Shown here in pieces: positions 19,506 to 28,338 of a stretch of DNA of 64,000 bases. The notes below the pieces were generated by a model that was not told the origin of the DNA, ran no database searches, and worked only from the letters and a program-made list of their open reading frames with translations. Origin of the DNA: Planktomarina sp. (GTDB lineage: Bacteria > Pseudomonadota > Alphaproteobacteria > Rhodobacterales > Rhodobacteraceae); assembly GCA_016780825.1 (NCBI GenBank), contig JADHLF010000002.1, forward strand, positions 45,951 to 109,950. Reading direction: 5' to 3'. Position 1 is the stretch's first letter, and each line of letters begins with the position of its first letter. The translations under genes and the position numbers were made by a program.

Positions 19506-21275
19506 CTACGGGCTCTCTGAGTGGTCAAATTGCAGGCGGCATAGATCCGAATAATGCCCCCCAGCGGCAATCAGCTCTGCATGGGTGCCGCGCTCAATCA
19601 CCCGGCCTTTGTCCATAACGATGATATGATCGGCAGAGACAATGGTCGACAGGCGGTGGGCGATGACCAAAGTGGTGCGGTTTGCGGAGAGTTTTTCCAA
19701 GGCGTCTTGCACAAGAACCTCTGATTGGGTGTCAAGCGCTGAGGTGGCCTCATCCAATAGCAAAATGGGCGTATCGCGCAGAAGCGCGCGCGCGATGGCG
19801 ACCCGTTGACGCTGCCCGCCGGACAGGTTTGTGCCGCGTGGCCCGACATCGGTGTCCATGCCTTGGGCCAAAGTGGGCAGGAAATCGGCCACATGGGCGG
19901 CTGAGATCACCTCACTGAGTTTCAACGGATCGACATCGCGCGCATCAAGTGTGATGTTTTCGCCAAGGGTTTCATCAAACAGCAAACTGTCTTGTGAGAC
20001 CACGGAGATACAGGCCCGAAGAGCGCTGGGATCAATGTCCGTATTTGCCAGACCGGAGATCGTGATCTCGCCCGAGCTATGGGCGTAAAGCCGGGTGAGC
20101 GTATTGAAAATCGTTGTCTTGCCCGCGCCTGAAGCGCCGACAATTGCGGTGGTTTTCCCAGCAGGCGCGCGGAAGGAGACGCCGCGCAGCACGGGCGTTT
20201 CGCCAAACTCTAAGCTGACATTCTTAAATTCAATATCGCCAAAGGGCTGCACGGGTTTTGGATCATCCGGGCCGAGCAGGGTTGGCTGATGGTTGAAAAT
20301 ATCGCGCATTCTTTGAATTGAGACAGAGGCGGCATTGATCAGCCCAGAGATGCCCGCCAAGCGGCGCAGCGGTTCAAATGCCAATCCCAATGCACTGAAG
20401 AAGGCCATGAATTGCCCAACTGTTTTGGCTCCACTGATGATTTCATAGCCACCGTAAATAATCACACAGGCAAAACCAATGCCACTCATCACATCCACCA
20501 GCGAGGGGATAACGGCCGTTCCAAAGAGCGTTTTGACCTCCACCTCGATCTGCCGCTTTGTCAGGGCACGATAGCGGTCGGTATAGTAGCGCTCCAGGCC
20601 ATTGAGTTTAATCGTTCCCACGCCGTGGAAGGCTTCATTGAGCCGTGTGGCCATGTTGCCAGCGACTTCTCGGGCTTTAACGGCCTGTTTGCGCGTATAG
20701 CGTTGTGCCACCAGAGAGGGGAATAAGAGCAAAGGCGCGCCAACTAATGCCGCAAAGGTCCAGAACCAATCGATTGAGAGCATGACTGCAAATAGCGATA
20801 CCAGCCCGATCAGATCTCGGGCCGCGCCGCGCACCAAAAGCGCCCATATTCCAGCGACGGCCTGCACATCGCCGTTGACCCGCTCCATCAGATAGCCAGG
20901 TGCGTAGCGGGAGAAAAAACTGAGATCCAACTGGAGCAGGTGGCGCAGCAAGTCATTTTGCAAATCGGCAACCGATTGCTTGGCAATTTTCGTCATGAGG
21001 ACCCTGTGTACCACTGAGAGCACGCCTCGGATCAGAAATAGACCCAAGACAATGCCGCCCACCAACCACAATTGGCTTTTGCTTCCGCCAACAAAGACCC
21101 CGTCAAAGAGAGGCTGCATCATCCAGGCGAGCCCGCCCACCATGCTGCCTTCGATCATCATCAATACGACAATAACCGCCAAGATCCACATGTGGCGTCG
21201 CAGATAGGCGCGCCAGAGCCACAGAAACAAGGCGCCTTGTTTTATATCTTTGGGGGATGATGATTTCATGTCCAT
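19506..21275 (-). CDS. MsbA-like ABC exporter (fused membrane and ATPase domains)
   Basis: A 589-residue half-transporter. Six membrane segments occupy residues about 25-320 (type IV exporter fold). The ATPase domain has Walker A GASGAGKTT, the Q-loop in VVSQDS, signature LSGGQRQR, Walker B ILLLDEATSAL and H-loop IAHRLS. The architecture and sequence are those of lipid A/multidrug flippases such as MsbA, but the substrate is not established. The gene stands alone, divergent from the aminotransferase gene. Confidence 0.92.
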   Translation of the reverse strand: MDMKSSSPKDIKQGALFLWLWRAYLRRHMWILAVIVVLMMIEGSMVGGLAWMMQPLFDGVFVGGSKSQLWLVGGIVLGLFLIRGVLSVVHRVLMTKIAKQSVADLQNDLLRHLLQLDLSFFSRYAPGYLMERVNGDVQAVAGIWALLVRGAARDLIGLVSLFAVMLSIDWFWTFAALVGAPLLLFPSLVAQRYTRKQAVKAREVAGNMATRLNEAFHGVGTIKLNGLERYYTDRYRALTKRQIEVEVKTLFGTAVIPSLVDVMSGIGFACVIIYGGYEIISGAKTVGQFMAFFSALGLAFEPLRRLAGISGLINAASVSIQRMRDIFNHQPTLLGPDDPKPVQPFGDIEFKNVSLEFGETPVLRGVSFRAPAGKTTAIVGASGAGKTTIFNTLTRLYAHSSGEITISGLANTDIDPSALRACISVVSQDSLLFDETLGENITLDARDVDPLKLSEVISAAHVADFLPTLAQGMDTDVGPRGTNLSGGQRQRVAIARALLRDTPILLLDEATSALDTQSEVLVQDALEKLSANRTTLVIAHRLSTIVSADHIIVMDKGRVIERGTHAELIAAGGHYSDLCRLQFDHSESP

Positions 21276-21378
21276 GGGCGCCTGTTAGTGCTTTGTGTGC
21301 GTTGCTGCAAGGGACGGCCGCTTGACGCGGCAGTAAACCGCGAATACCGATAAGCCATCATAATAGAGGTGAAATTCT

Positions 21379-22584
21379 ATGTCACTGTCTCAAGGCCGCT
21401 CCTATCTCGCCATTCCAGGCCCTTCGGTCATGCCTGAACGCGTTTTGCAAGCTATGCATCAACCCTGCCCAAATATCTATGAGGGGGGATTGATTGAGCT
21501 GACTCACAGTTTGATTCCCGATCTGAAACATGTGGCGGGAACGGCCGGTCAGGCGGCCATCTATATCGCCAATGGCCACGGCGCTTGGGAGGCGGCGGTC
21601 TCAAATGTATTGGCGGCGGGTGATACGGTCTTGGTCTTGGCAACCGGTCGGTTTTGCACGGGTTGGGGCGAAATGGCCCGCGCGCTTGGGGTCACGGTGG
21701 AGACACTTGATTTTGGCAATCACGCGACGATTGATTTGACACAGGTCGAGGCCCATATCGCCGCCGATAGGTCGGGACGCATCAAAGCTGTGATGGCGGT
21801 CCATGTGGACACATCGACCTCCGTGCTCAACGATATTGCGGCTCTGCGGCGCAGTTTGGATGCCGCGGGGCATGGGGCTTTGCTCATGGTCGATTGTATT
21901 GCCAGCCTGGGCTGTGATAAATTTTTAATGGACGAATGGGGCGTCGATCTCATGGTCACAGCCTGTCAAAAGGGCTTGATGACCCCGCCGGGAATCTCCT
22001 TTGTGTTTTTCTCTGATAAGGCTGCCGCAGCGCGCAATGTGATGACGCGGGTGAGCTCCTATTGGGACTGGAACGCGCGCATCAATCCCGAATATTTTTA
22101 TCAATATTTCTGCGGTACTGCGCCAACACAGCATTTGCTGGGGTTGCGGGAGGCATTGGATATGATTCTTGAAGAAGAATTGAGCCATGTCTGGGCGCGG
22201 CATGAGGCGATTGCGCAGGCGGTTTGGGCGGCTTGCGAGGCCTGGGGCCAAGGCGGACCATTGGCGATGAATATCGCCGAACCGGCTCTGCGCAGCCGCG
22301 CTGTCACGGCGCTTTCGATTGGGGCGCCCAATGGGCTCAATTTGCGGCGCTGGACCGAGCATCAAGCCGGTCTGACGCTGGGCATCGGCTTGAATATGGC
22401 CACAGATGACGATCCGAATGCGGATGGGTTTTTCCGCATTGGGCATATGGGGCATGTCAATGCGCAGATGATCATGGGAACGCTTGGCGCCATCCAATCG
22501 GGGCTGATGGCCTTAGATATTCCCCATGGTGAGGGGGGATTGGAGGCCGCGGCGCGGGTGCTGGCAAAGGCGACCCGCGGCTAG
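21379..22584 (+). CDS. Class V aminotransferase, serine/alanine-glyoxylate type
   Basis: A 401-residue PLP enzyme. The N-terminus YLAIPGPSVMPERVL and GHGAWEAA match the serine--glyoxylate/alanine--glyoxylate aminotransferase family; the PLP lysine is in TACQKGLMTPPG. In methylotrophs and roseobacters SgaA supplies glycine and hydroxypyruvate in C1 and photorespiratory-type metabolism. The related phosphonate transaminase PhnW is a less likely alternative. AGAGGTG lies upstream of the ATG. Confidence 0.85.
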   Translation: MSLSQGRSYLAIPGPSVMPERVLQAMHQPCPNIYEGGLIELTHSLIPDLKHVAGTAGQAAIYIANGHGAWEAAVSNVLAAGDTVLVLATGRFCTGWGEMARALGVTVETLDFGNHATIDLTQVEAHIAADRSGRIKAVMAVHVDTSTSVLNDIAALRRSLDAAGHGALLMVDCIASLGCDKFLMDEWGVDLMVTACQKGLMTPPGISFVFFSDKAAAARNVMTRVSSYWDWNARINPEYFYQYFCGTAPTQHLLGLREALDMILEEELSHVWARHEAIAQAVWAACEAWGQGGPLAMNIAEPALRSRAVTALSIGAPNGLNLRRWTEHQAGLTLGIGLNMATDDDPNADGFFRIGHMGHVNAQMIMGTLGAIQSGLMALDIPHGEGGLEAAARVLAKATRG

Positions 22585-22600
22585 CCACGCCTAGGCCATT

Positions 22601-23710
22601 CTAGCCGGATCTTGCGGCTTTCAGGGCCTCTGGCAAGGTTTTTGCAACCAAAGCCATCGCGGCGGCCTCCCCGCAAGAGATGCGGATGCAACGGTTCATC
22701 GGTGCCACGAATGGCATGCGGATAAACACGGCGCGCGCGATCATCTGCTCGAGGACAGCGCGGGCAAAATCGCCATCGCCGCCGCAATCTATCGTCACGA
22801 AATTTGTCGCCGAGGGCAGGGCGGTGAGGCCATTGTCATGGGCAATCTGCGCGAGGCTCTCGCGGCTTTTCGCCACTTTTTGCTTGATGCCTTCCAAATA
22901 GGCTTGGTCTTTGAGGGCCGCCAAGGCCCCGGCTTGCGATATTCGGGACAGGCCGAAATGATTGCGCAGTTTGTCGAAGGCAGAGATCAGCGATTTTGGC
23001 CCTATAGCATAGCCCACCCGGGCCCCGGCCATGCCATAGGCTTTGGAAAAGGTCCGCAGACGGATCACATTGTCCGTTTCGGGCCGCAAGTCGAGCGCAG
23101 TGCCGCTTGGCGCCAGGTCAATATAGGCTTCATCAAGCACCAAAAGGCTCGAACTGGGCAAATGATCAATCAAGTCCTGAACAACGGCTGCGCTGTGCCA
23201 GCTGCCCATCGGATTGTCGGGATTGGCGAAATAGACCAGTTTTGCGCCCAAGAGGCGGGCCTGCTCGGCAAGGCTCTGAGGGTCCTCGTGATCGCGCAGA
23301 TATGGTACCATATGCAGGGTGCCGCCATTGCCGGCGGCATGGTAGTTGAAGGTCGGATAGGCCCCTTGGGAGGTGAGAATGGCATCTTTCGGCGCAACGG
23401 TCAGGCGGGTCAAGGTCAATAGCAGGCCGTCAATGCCTTCGCCCAGGGTGATATGGCCCGGATCAATATTGTGATGCGCGGCCAGCGCGTGTTTTAGATC
23501 ATGGTTTTCCGGGTCGCCATATTGCCAAACCTCCTGCGCCGCTTGCGCCATTGCCTCAAGAGCACGGGGCGAGGGGCCAAATGGGCTTTCATTGGCCCCG
23601 AGCCTGGCCGAAAAAGCCTGGCCCAAGGCCCGCTCTTGGGTTTCTGGTCCGACAAAGGGGACGGTCGCTGGCAATGATTTGGCCAGGGTGGTGAGCGCAT
23701 AATGTGACAT
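22601..23710 (-). CDS. Histidinol-phosphate aminotransferase-like class II aminotransferase
   Basis: A 369-residue fold-type I PLP enzyme that resembles HisC. The lysine Schiff-base motif is TFSKAYGMAGARVGYAIG; other landmarks are LGANESPFGPSP, YGDPENHDLK and FANPDNPMGSWH. The start is placed at MSHYALTTL; six further codons are open upstream. It is not in a his operon, and members of this subfamily also act on tyrosine or phenylalanine, so the HisC symbol is withheld. The gene is 33 bases downstream of valS on the same strand. Confidence 0.85.
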   Translation of the reverse strand: MSHYALTTLAKSLPATVPFVGPETQERALGQAFSARLGANESPFGPSPRALEAMAQAAQEVWQYGDPENHDLKHALAAHHNIDPGHITLGEGIDGLLLTLTRLTVAPKDAILTSQGAYPTFNYHAAGNGGTLHMVPYLRDHEDPQSLAEQARLLGAKLVYFANPDNPMGSWHSAAVVQDLIDHLPSSSLLVLDEAYIDLAPSGTALDLRPETDNVIRLRTFSKAYGMAGARVGYAIGPKSLISAFDKLRNHFGLSRISQAGALAALKDQAYLEGIKQKVAKSRESLAQIAHDNGLTALPSATNFVTIDCGGDGDFARAVLEQMIARAVFIRMPFVAPMNRCIRISCGEAAAMALVAKTLPEALKAARSG

Positions 23711-23743
23711 GGCACGGTCTCCAGGCAAAAGTCTCTGCGCAGC

Positions 23744-26671
23744 CTATCCGATTTCTTCCAATCTTGCCAAGGCCATAGAGAGCTTCGCCTCTTCCTCCTC
23801 CCGGGCCTCAAGATTGGCGCGTGTTTCGGCCAGAACCTCTGGTGGGGCGGAGGCTGCGAAATTGGGATTGTTCAAACGCCCCCGAAGGCCCCCCAGTTCT
23901 TTTGCCAATTTACCCATGGTTTTCTCAAGTCGCATTTTCTCGGCCGCGACATCGATAATATCCGCAAGGGGCAGGCCGAAGGTGGCCTGGGGCGCTGTGA
24001 TGGTGATGGCCCCTTTGGGCATTTCTGACACTTTGGTCACCTCGGTGATCCGCGCCATTTGCTGAATTTGCGCCATATTTGCCGCCAAAGCCGCTTCACC
24101 GGCCGGGCTGATGGTCACTTTCACCAGGGGCACTTTCGCACCGGCGGGCACATTCATCTGGGCACGGGCAGAGCGGATGGCATCAATCAATGCGATGGCC
24201 CAGCTGATTTCTTTGCTGGCGGCCTCATCGACCAATTCGAGCCCATAGTCCGGCCAGTCTTGATGCACCATCATGTGGCTGCGCGGCGCTGTGACGCCCC
24301 AGAGCTCTTCGGTGATAAAGGGCATGATGGGATGCAATAAGGTCATAGATTGCTCTAAAACCCAAGCCAATGTGGTTTGTGTTTCCAATCGCCCGGCGTC
24401 GCCGCTGGAATGGCTGCCTTTCAAAATTGGCTTTGACAGTTCGAGATAGCGATCGCACAGGGTGCCCCAGATGAAACCGTAAAGCGCGGAGGCCGCATCA
24501 TTGAAGCGATAGCCGGCCAGCGCGGCATCCACCGCCACGCGCAGCCGCCCAACTTCGCCGATGATCCATTTGTTGAGCGCCAAATCGGGGCTTGGACGGG
24601 TATCGCTTCGGTGTTCAAAGGCCTCGTTAAATTGTGCAAAGGAACAGGCATTCCACAGCTTTGTTCCAAAATTTCGATATCCGGCAATGCGCTGCATATC
24701 CAGCTTGAGCACCCCGCCCAATGAGGCCATAGAGGCATTGGTAAACCGCAGAGCATCGGCGCCGAATTCGTCGATAATCTCCAGCGGATCGACCACATTG
24801 CCCGTGGATTTACTCATTTTCTTACCCTTGGCATCACGCACCAAACCGTGCAGGTAGACGGTGTTAAAGGGCACTTGATCGACCACGGCCAATTGCATCA
24901 TCATCATCCGGGCCACCCAGAAAAATAAGATGTCAGAGCCGGTGATGAGATCAGAGGTGGGGAAAAACCTTTGCAGCATATCGTTTTGCGCATCGGCCTC
25001 AGCCTCTCCGCTCCAACCCAAAGTGCCGATGGGCCAAAGACCGGAGGAGAACCAAGTGTCGAGCACATCGGGATCACGCATGAGAGCGACGTCGGGGCCG
25101 GCCATGGCTTGCGCCTCTGCTTCGGTCGCTGCGCAATATTGCGCGCCGGTCTCATCAAACCAAACAGGAATTTGATGGCCCCACCACAATTGCCGCGAAA
25201 TGCACCAAGGCTCAATGTTCTCGAGCCAATGAAAATAAACTTTCTTTTCAGACTCCGGCAGAATTTTAACCCGGCCTTCACGCACCGCCTCAAGCGCAGG
25301 GGCGACGATTTTGTCCGTATCCACAAACCATTGATCTGTCAGCATCGGCTCAATCACCACTTTGGAGCGGTCGCCGAAGGGTTGCATGATCGGCTTGTTC
25401 TCGACCAAGGGCACGCGCTGTGTGACTTGCTGCCCCTCAGCATCGGTGACGGTTTGCTCGATCATCACCGCCAAACCTTCGCGGGTGATGTCATCGACAA
25501 TTTTTTTGCGCGCCTCAAAACGATCCATGCCGCGATAGGCATCCGGGACCATATTCATGGCAGCAATCTTGGCTTCGTCGAAGCTCTCCTCTCCATTGGC
25601 GATGCGCTGGGCGGTGGCTGCTTCTTGCGCATAGTCCCGCCCATCGGCCCGCAAATTGGCTTTGGTGTCCATCAAGTTATACATCGGAATGCCGGCCCGT
25701 TTGGCGACTTGATAGTCATTGAAATCATGGGCCCCGGTTATTTTAACCGCACCAGAGCCAAAGTCTTTGTCTGGGTACTCATCGGTGATGATGGGAATCA
25801 AACGTCGCTGTGCTTTGGGCCCAACGGGGATTTCACACATCATTCCGACAATCGGCGCATAGCGCTCGTCGGAGGGATGTACCGCAACCGCACCGTCACC
25901 CAGCATGGTCTCGGGGCGGGTGGTGGCGATGGAGATATAGTCGCGCTCCTCTTGCAGCGTGATGTTGCCCTCTTCATCCTTCTCCACATAGGTATATGTA
26001 GAGCCGCCCGCCAAGGGATATTTAAAATGCCACATATGACCGGCGACTTCGATATTCTCAACTTCGAGATCTGATATGGCTGTTTCGAAATGCGGATCCC
26101 AATTGACCAGACGCTTGCCGCGGTAGATCAGGCCCTTATTGTACATCTCCACGAAGACTTTGATCACAGCATCGTGGAAATTCGGGCTATTTTCATGGCC
26201 CTTGCGCGTGTCACCCTGCGCGCCTGCCATGGTGAAGGCTGTGCGATTCCAATCGCAGGAGGCGCCCAGTCGTTTGAGCTGATTGACAATTGTACCGCCA
26301 GATTGCTCTTTCCACTGCCAGACTTTTTCCAAAAACTTCTCGCGCCCCAGGGCCACACGGCCCGGTTCGCCTCGCTCTGCCAATTGCCGCTCAACCACCA
26401 TCTGTGTGGCGATGCCTGCATGGTCTGTCCCAGCCTGCCACAGGGTGTCAAAACCGCGCATCCGATGCCAGCGCACCAAGATATCTTGCAAGGTATTGTT
26501 GAAGGCATGACCCATATGCAGAACGCCCGTGACATTGGGCGGAGGGATCATGATGCAATAGCTTGACGCTCCGGGTTTGGCATTGGCCCCGGCTGTAAAA
26601 CAGCCCGCGGCCTCCCAAGCTTTGTAAAGACGCTCTTCGGCTTCTGCTGCGTTGAATTTTTCCATGGCCAT
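23744..26671 (-). CDS. valS: Valyl-tRNA synthetase
   Basis: Charges tRNA-Val with valine in the cytoplasm. The 975-residue protein has the class I signature [15 protein letters not shown] (HIGH variant) near residue 40, the editing domain in the first half, the KMSKS motif in [14 protein letters not shown] near residue 615, the anticodon-binding domain, and a C-terminal coiled coil ([19 protein letters not shown]). AAGGA lies 11 bases before the first ATG; ATG 26665 is an alternative. tRNA-Val(TAC) is encoded at 12.5 kb. Confidence 0.98.
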   Translation of the reverse strand: MAMEKFNAAEAEERLYKAWEAAGCFTAGANAKPGASSYCIMIPPPNVTGVLHMGHAFNNTLQDILVRWHRMRGFDTLWQAGTDHAGIATQMVVERQLAERGEPGRVALGREKFLEKVWQWKEQSGGTIVNQLKRLGASCDWNRTAFTMAGAQGDTRKGHENSPNFHDAVIKVFVEMYNKGLIYRGKRLVNWDPHFETAISDLEVENIEVAGHMWHFKYPLAGGSTYTYVEKDEEGNITLQEERDYISIATTRPETMLGDGAVAVHPSDERYAPIVGMMCEIPVGPKAQRRLIPIITDEYPDKDFGSGAVKITGAHDFNDYQVAKRAGIPMYNLMDTKANLRADGRDYAQEAATAQRIANGEESFDEAKIAAMNMVPDAYRGMDRFEARKKIVDDITREGLAVMIEQTVTDAEGQQVTQRVPLVENKPIMQPFGDRSKVVIEPMLTDQWFVDTDKIVAPALEAVREGRVKILPESEKKVYFHWLENIEPWCISRQLWWGHQIPVWFDETGAQYCAATEAEAQAMAGPDVALMRDPDVLDTWFSSGLWPIGTLGWSGEAEADAQNDMLQRFFPTSDLITGSDILFFWVARMMMMQLAVVDQVPFNTVYLHGLVRDAKGKKMSKSTGNVVDPLEIIDEFGADALRFTNASMASLGGVLKLDMQRIAGYRNFGTKLWNACSFAQFNEAFEHRSDTRPSPDLALNKWIIGEVGRLRVAVDAALAGYRFNDAASALYGFIWGTLCDRYLELSKPILKGSHSSGDAGRLETQTTLAWVLEQSMTLLHPIMPFITEELWGVTAPRSHMMVHQDWPDYGLELVDEAASKEISWAIALIDAIRSARAQMNVPAGAKVPLVKVTISPAGEAALAANMAQIQQMARITEVTKVSEMPKGAITITAPQATFGLPLADIIDVAAEKMRLEKTMGKLAKELGGLRGRLNNPNFAASAPPEVLAETRANLEAREEEEAKLSMALARLEEIG

Positions 26672-26731
26672 AGTAGGGGGTATCCTTCGAATTTGTCTCC
26701 GAATACCTATTTCTCCGGGCGAGTGAAAGCC

Positions 26732-27328
26732 CTAGCTGACCAAAGGCGCGCGCGCGCCGGGGCGCAGCACAGCCGGGTCGTAGGGTGGCCGTGCAAAAAC
26801 CTCGCGAACCCGCTGTGCAAAATGTTCAATCGGCAAGGTGTCATAGTCAGGATCGAAGCTGTTTTGGTCCCAGCGTTCGCAGAAGGTTGCACAGTCGTCA
26901 AAATAGATATGGCCGCGATAGGCTTCGCGCTTGTCGCGGTTGCCGCCGACGTGATGGCCATAATAGAGCATCTGAAAATCACCGTGTTTCTCGACAACCC
27001 AGGCGCATTGTTCCCGCACAAAGGGGCGCAGGATCGCGGCGGCATATTCGTCATGATTGTAGGGCGCGAAAATATCGCCAATGTCATGCAATAATGCTGA
27101 AACGATCCAATCGGTATCGGCCCCGTCGCGCTCGGCGCGCGTTGCAGATTGCAGCGAATGGCCCAGACGCGTCACCTGATAGCCCGAAAGACCTTCATCC
27201 AGCCCGACCAACGCTTGGAGCAGGCGATCGGCTGTGCCCTTGGTATATTCAATCTCATGTTCGGTGAGAAAGGCATAATCTGCGGCATCGCCATCTTTCA
27301 TGGCGCGAAATTTGACTTGATCCATCAT
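26732..27328 (-). CDS. HD-domain protein resembling PhnZ/TmpB mixed-valent di-iron oxygenases
   Basis: A 198-residue HD-domain protein. Candidate metal ligands are His57 (LGHSLQSA), His81-Asp82 (LLHDIG), His105, His116 and Asp144. The LxHSLQ motif and the 24-residue spacing to the HD pair match PhnZ, an HD-fold enzyme that oxidatively cleaves hydroxylated 2-aminoethylphosphonate. It overlaps the upstream PhyH oxygenase gene by ATGA (27325-27328), so the two are translationally coupled, as expected for a hydroxylase/cleavage pair. An ordinary HD phosphohydrolase is the alternative. Substrate is inferred, not shown. Confidence 0.78.
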   Translation of the reverse strand: MMDQVKFRAMKDGDAADYAFLTEHEIEYTKGTADRLLQALVGLDEGLSGYQVTRLGHSLQSATRAERDGADTDWIVSALLHDIGDIFAPYNHDEYAAAILRPFVREQCAWVVEKHGDFQMLYYGHHVGGNRDKREAYRGHIYFDDCATFCERWDQNSFDPDYDTLPIEHFAQRVREVFARPPYDPAVLRPGARAPLVS

Positions 27329-28197
27329 GCGTACATCTCGGCTTTACCCTTGGCGCCCGCCATCATGACTTTGGCCTGTTCAGTTCGAATTTCCTCATAG
27401 AGTAGAAGATCGTCCGGATGAAACAAGCCCTTTGGCCCATCGCAGAGGATGAAATTTCCAGTGTCGCAGTTGCCGCGCATCGGCACGCCGTAATCAGGCG
27501 CATTATTGGGTTTTTTGACATGCGGGCTTAAAAAGCGCATCACGACCCCAATTCTGCGGTCATCGCTTGAATTGGCGCCCGAGCCATGGATCATCAAACC
27601 GTGGTGCAGGCTGATCTCGCCCGTCGCCAGGGCGCCGCTGGATTTGTCTTCCTCTGCCACATCCACTTTGATTTCTTGACCGCGTGACAAAAGGTTCAGC
27701 TCATCAAAACTATCCTCATGGGGAATAATTGGGTTTTTGTGACTGCCTTTCACAAAATCCATACAGCCGCTTTGAGGCGTTGCCGGCGAGAGCGCCAGCC
27801 AAGCGGTGAGTATTCCATCAATTTCACCCAAGCCCCAATAGGCCAGATCTTGATGCATGGTCACCACATGTTTTGTATGCGGCTCCTTGATCAAAAACTC
27901 TGTGGAATACAGCAATATATCGGGCCCTAAAATACCCTCAACCACATCCAATATCGCGCTATGGGCGGCGATTTCATAGGCGAGCGGCAGGACGATATGC
28001 GCATTGACGCGCTTATAAACATTCAACGCCCGGGGCAGGCCATTGTCGAGCCATTCGCTCTCAATCGCCTCCAACTGGGCGCGCCAGTCGGCACATTGCT
28101 GGGAGGAGACCGCGGGGATGGGAGACAAAAAACCGTCCTGCCAATAGCTTTGGATCTGGGCATCGGACAGGCGATGAGAGGTCTGGGCGTTTGGCAT
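27325..28197 (-). CDS. Phytanoyl-CoA dioxygenase family (PhyH) Fe(II)/2-oxoglutarate oxygenase
   Basis: A 290-residue non-heme iron oxygenase. The iron triad is His115-x-Asp117 (VTMHQDLAYWG) and His204 (LMIHGSGAN), with Arg215 placed to bind 2-oxoglutarate. PhnY, which hydroxylates 2-aminoethylphosphonate before PhnZ cleaves it, belongs to this same family. The overlapping downstream gene encodes a PhnZ-like HD protein, which supports a two-step oxidative route for an organophosphonate or a similar small amine. GAGTTC before the ATG gives only a modest ribosome-binding site. Ectoine or other small-molecule hydroxylation remains possible. Confidence 0.85.
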   Translation of the reverse strand: MPNAQTSHRLSDAQIQSYWQDGFLSPIPAVSSQQCADWRAQLEAIESEWLDNGLPRALNVYKRVNAHIVLPLAYEIAAHSAILDVVEGILGPDILLYSTEFLIKEPHTKHVVTMHQDLAYWGLGEIDGILTAWLALSPATPQSGCMDFVKGSHKNPIIPHEDSFDELNLLSRGQEIKVDVAEEDKSSGALATGEISLHHGLMIHGSGANSSDDRRIGVVMRFLSPHVKKPNNAPDYGVPMRGNCDTGNFILCDGPKGLFHPDDLLLYEEIRTEQAKVMMAGAKGKAEMYA

Positions 28198-28338
28198 CGT
28201 GAACTCCTTATATGCCCCAAATGCGCCACATCAAAAAGCGGCAGTCTTGCCCGAATACGACATCGGCGAATTAATTTGCTTGTGGCTGGACAGTCTGGCG
28301 CAGGTTGGTACTATTTCACAAAATTTAGGAGCAGATGC

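Noticed and set aside
27961..28338. N-terminal extension of the molybdoenzyme frame
   Set aside because: It is antisense to the PhyH gene and lacks similarity; AGGAG plus TTG at 28339 gives the natural start.
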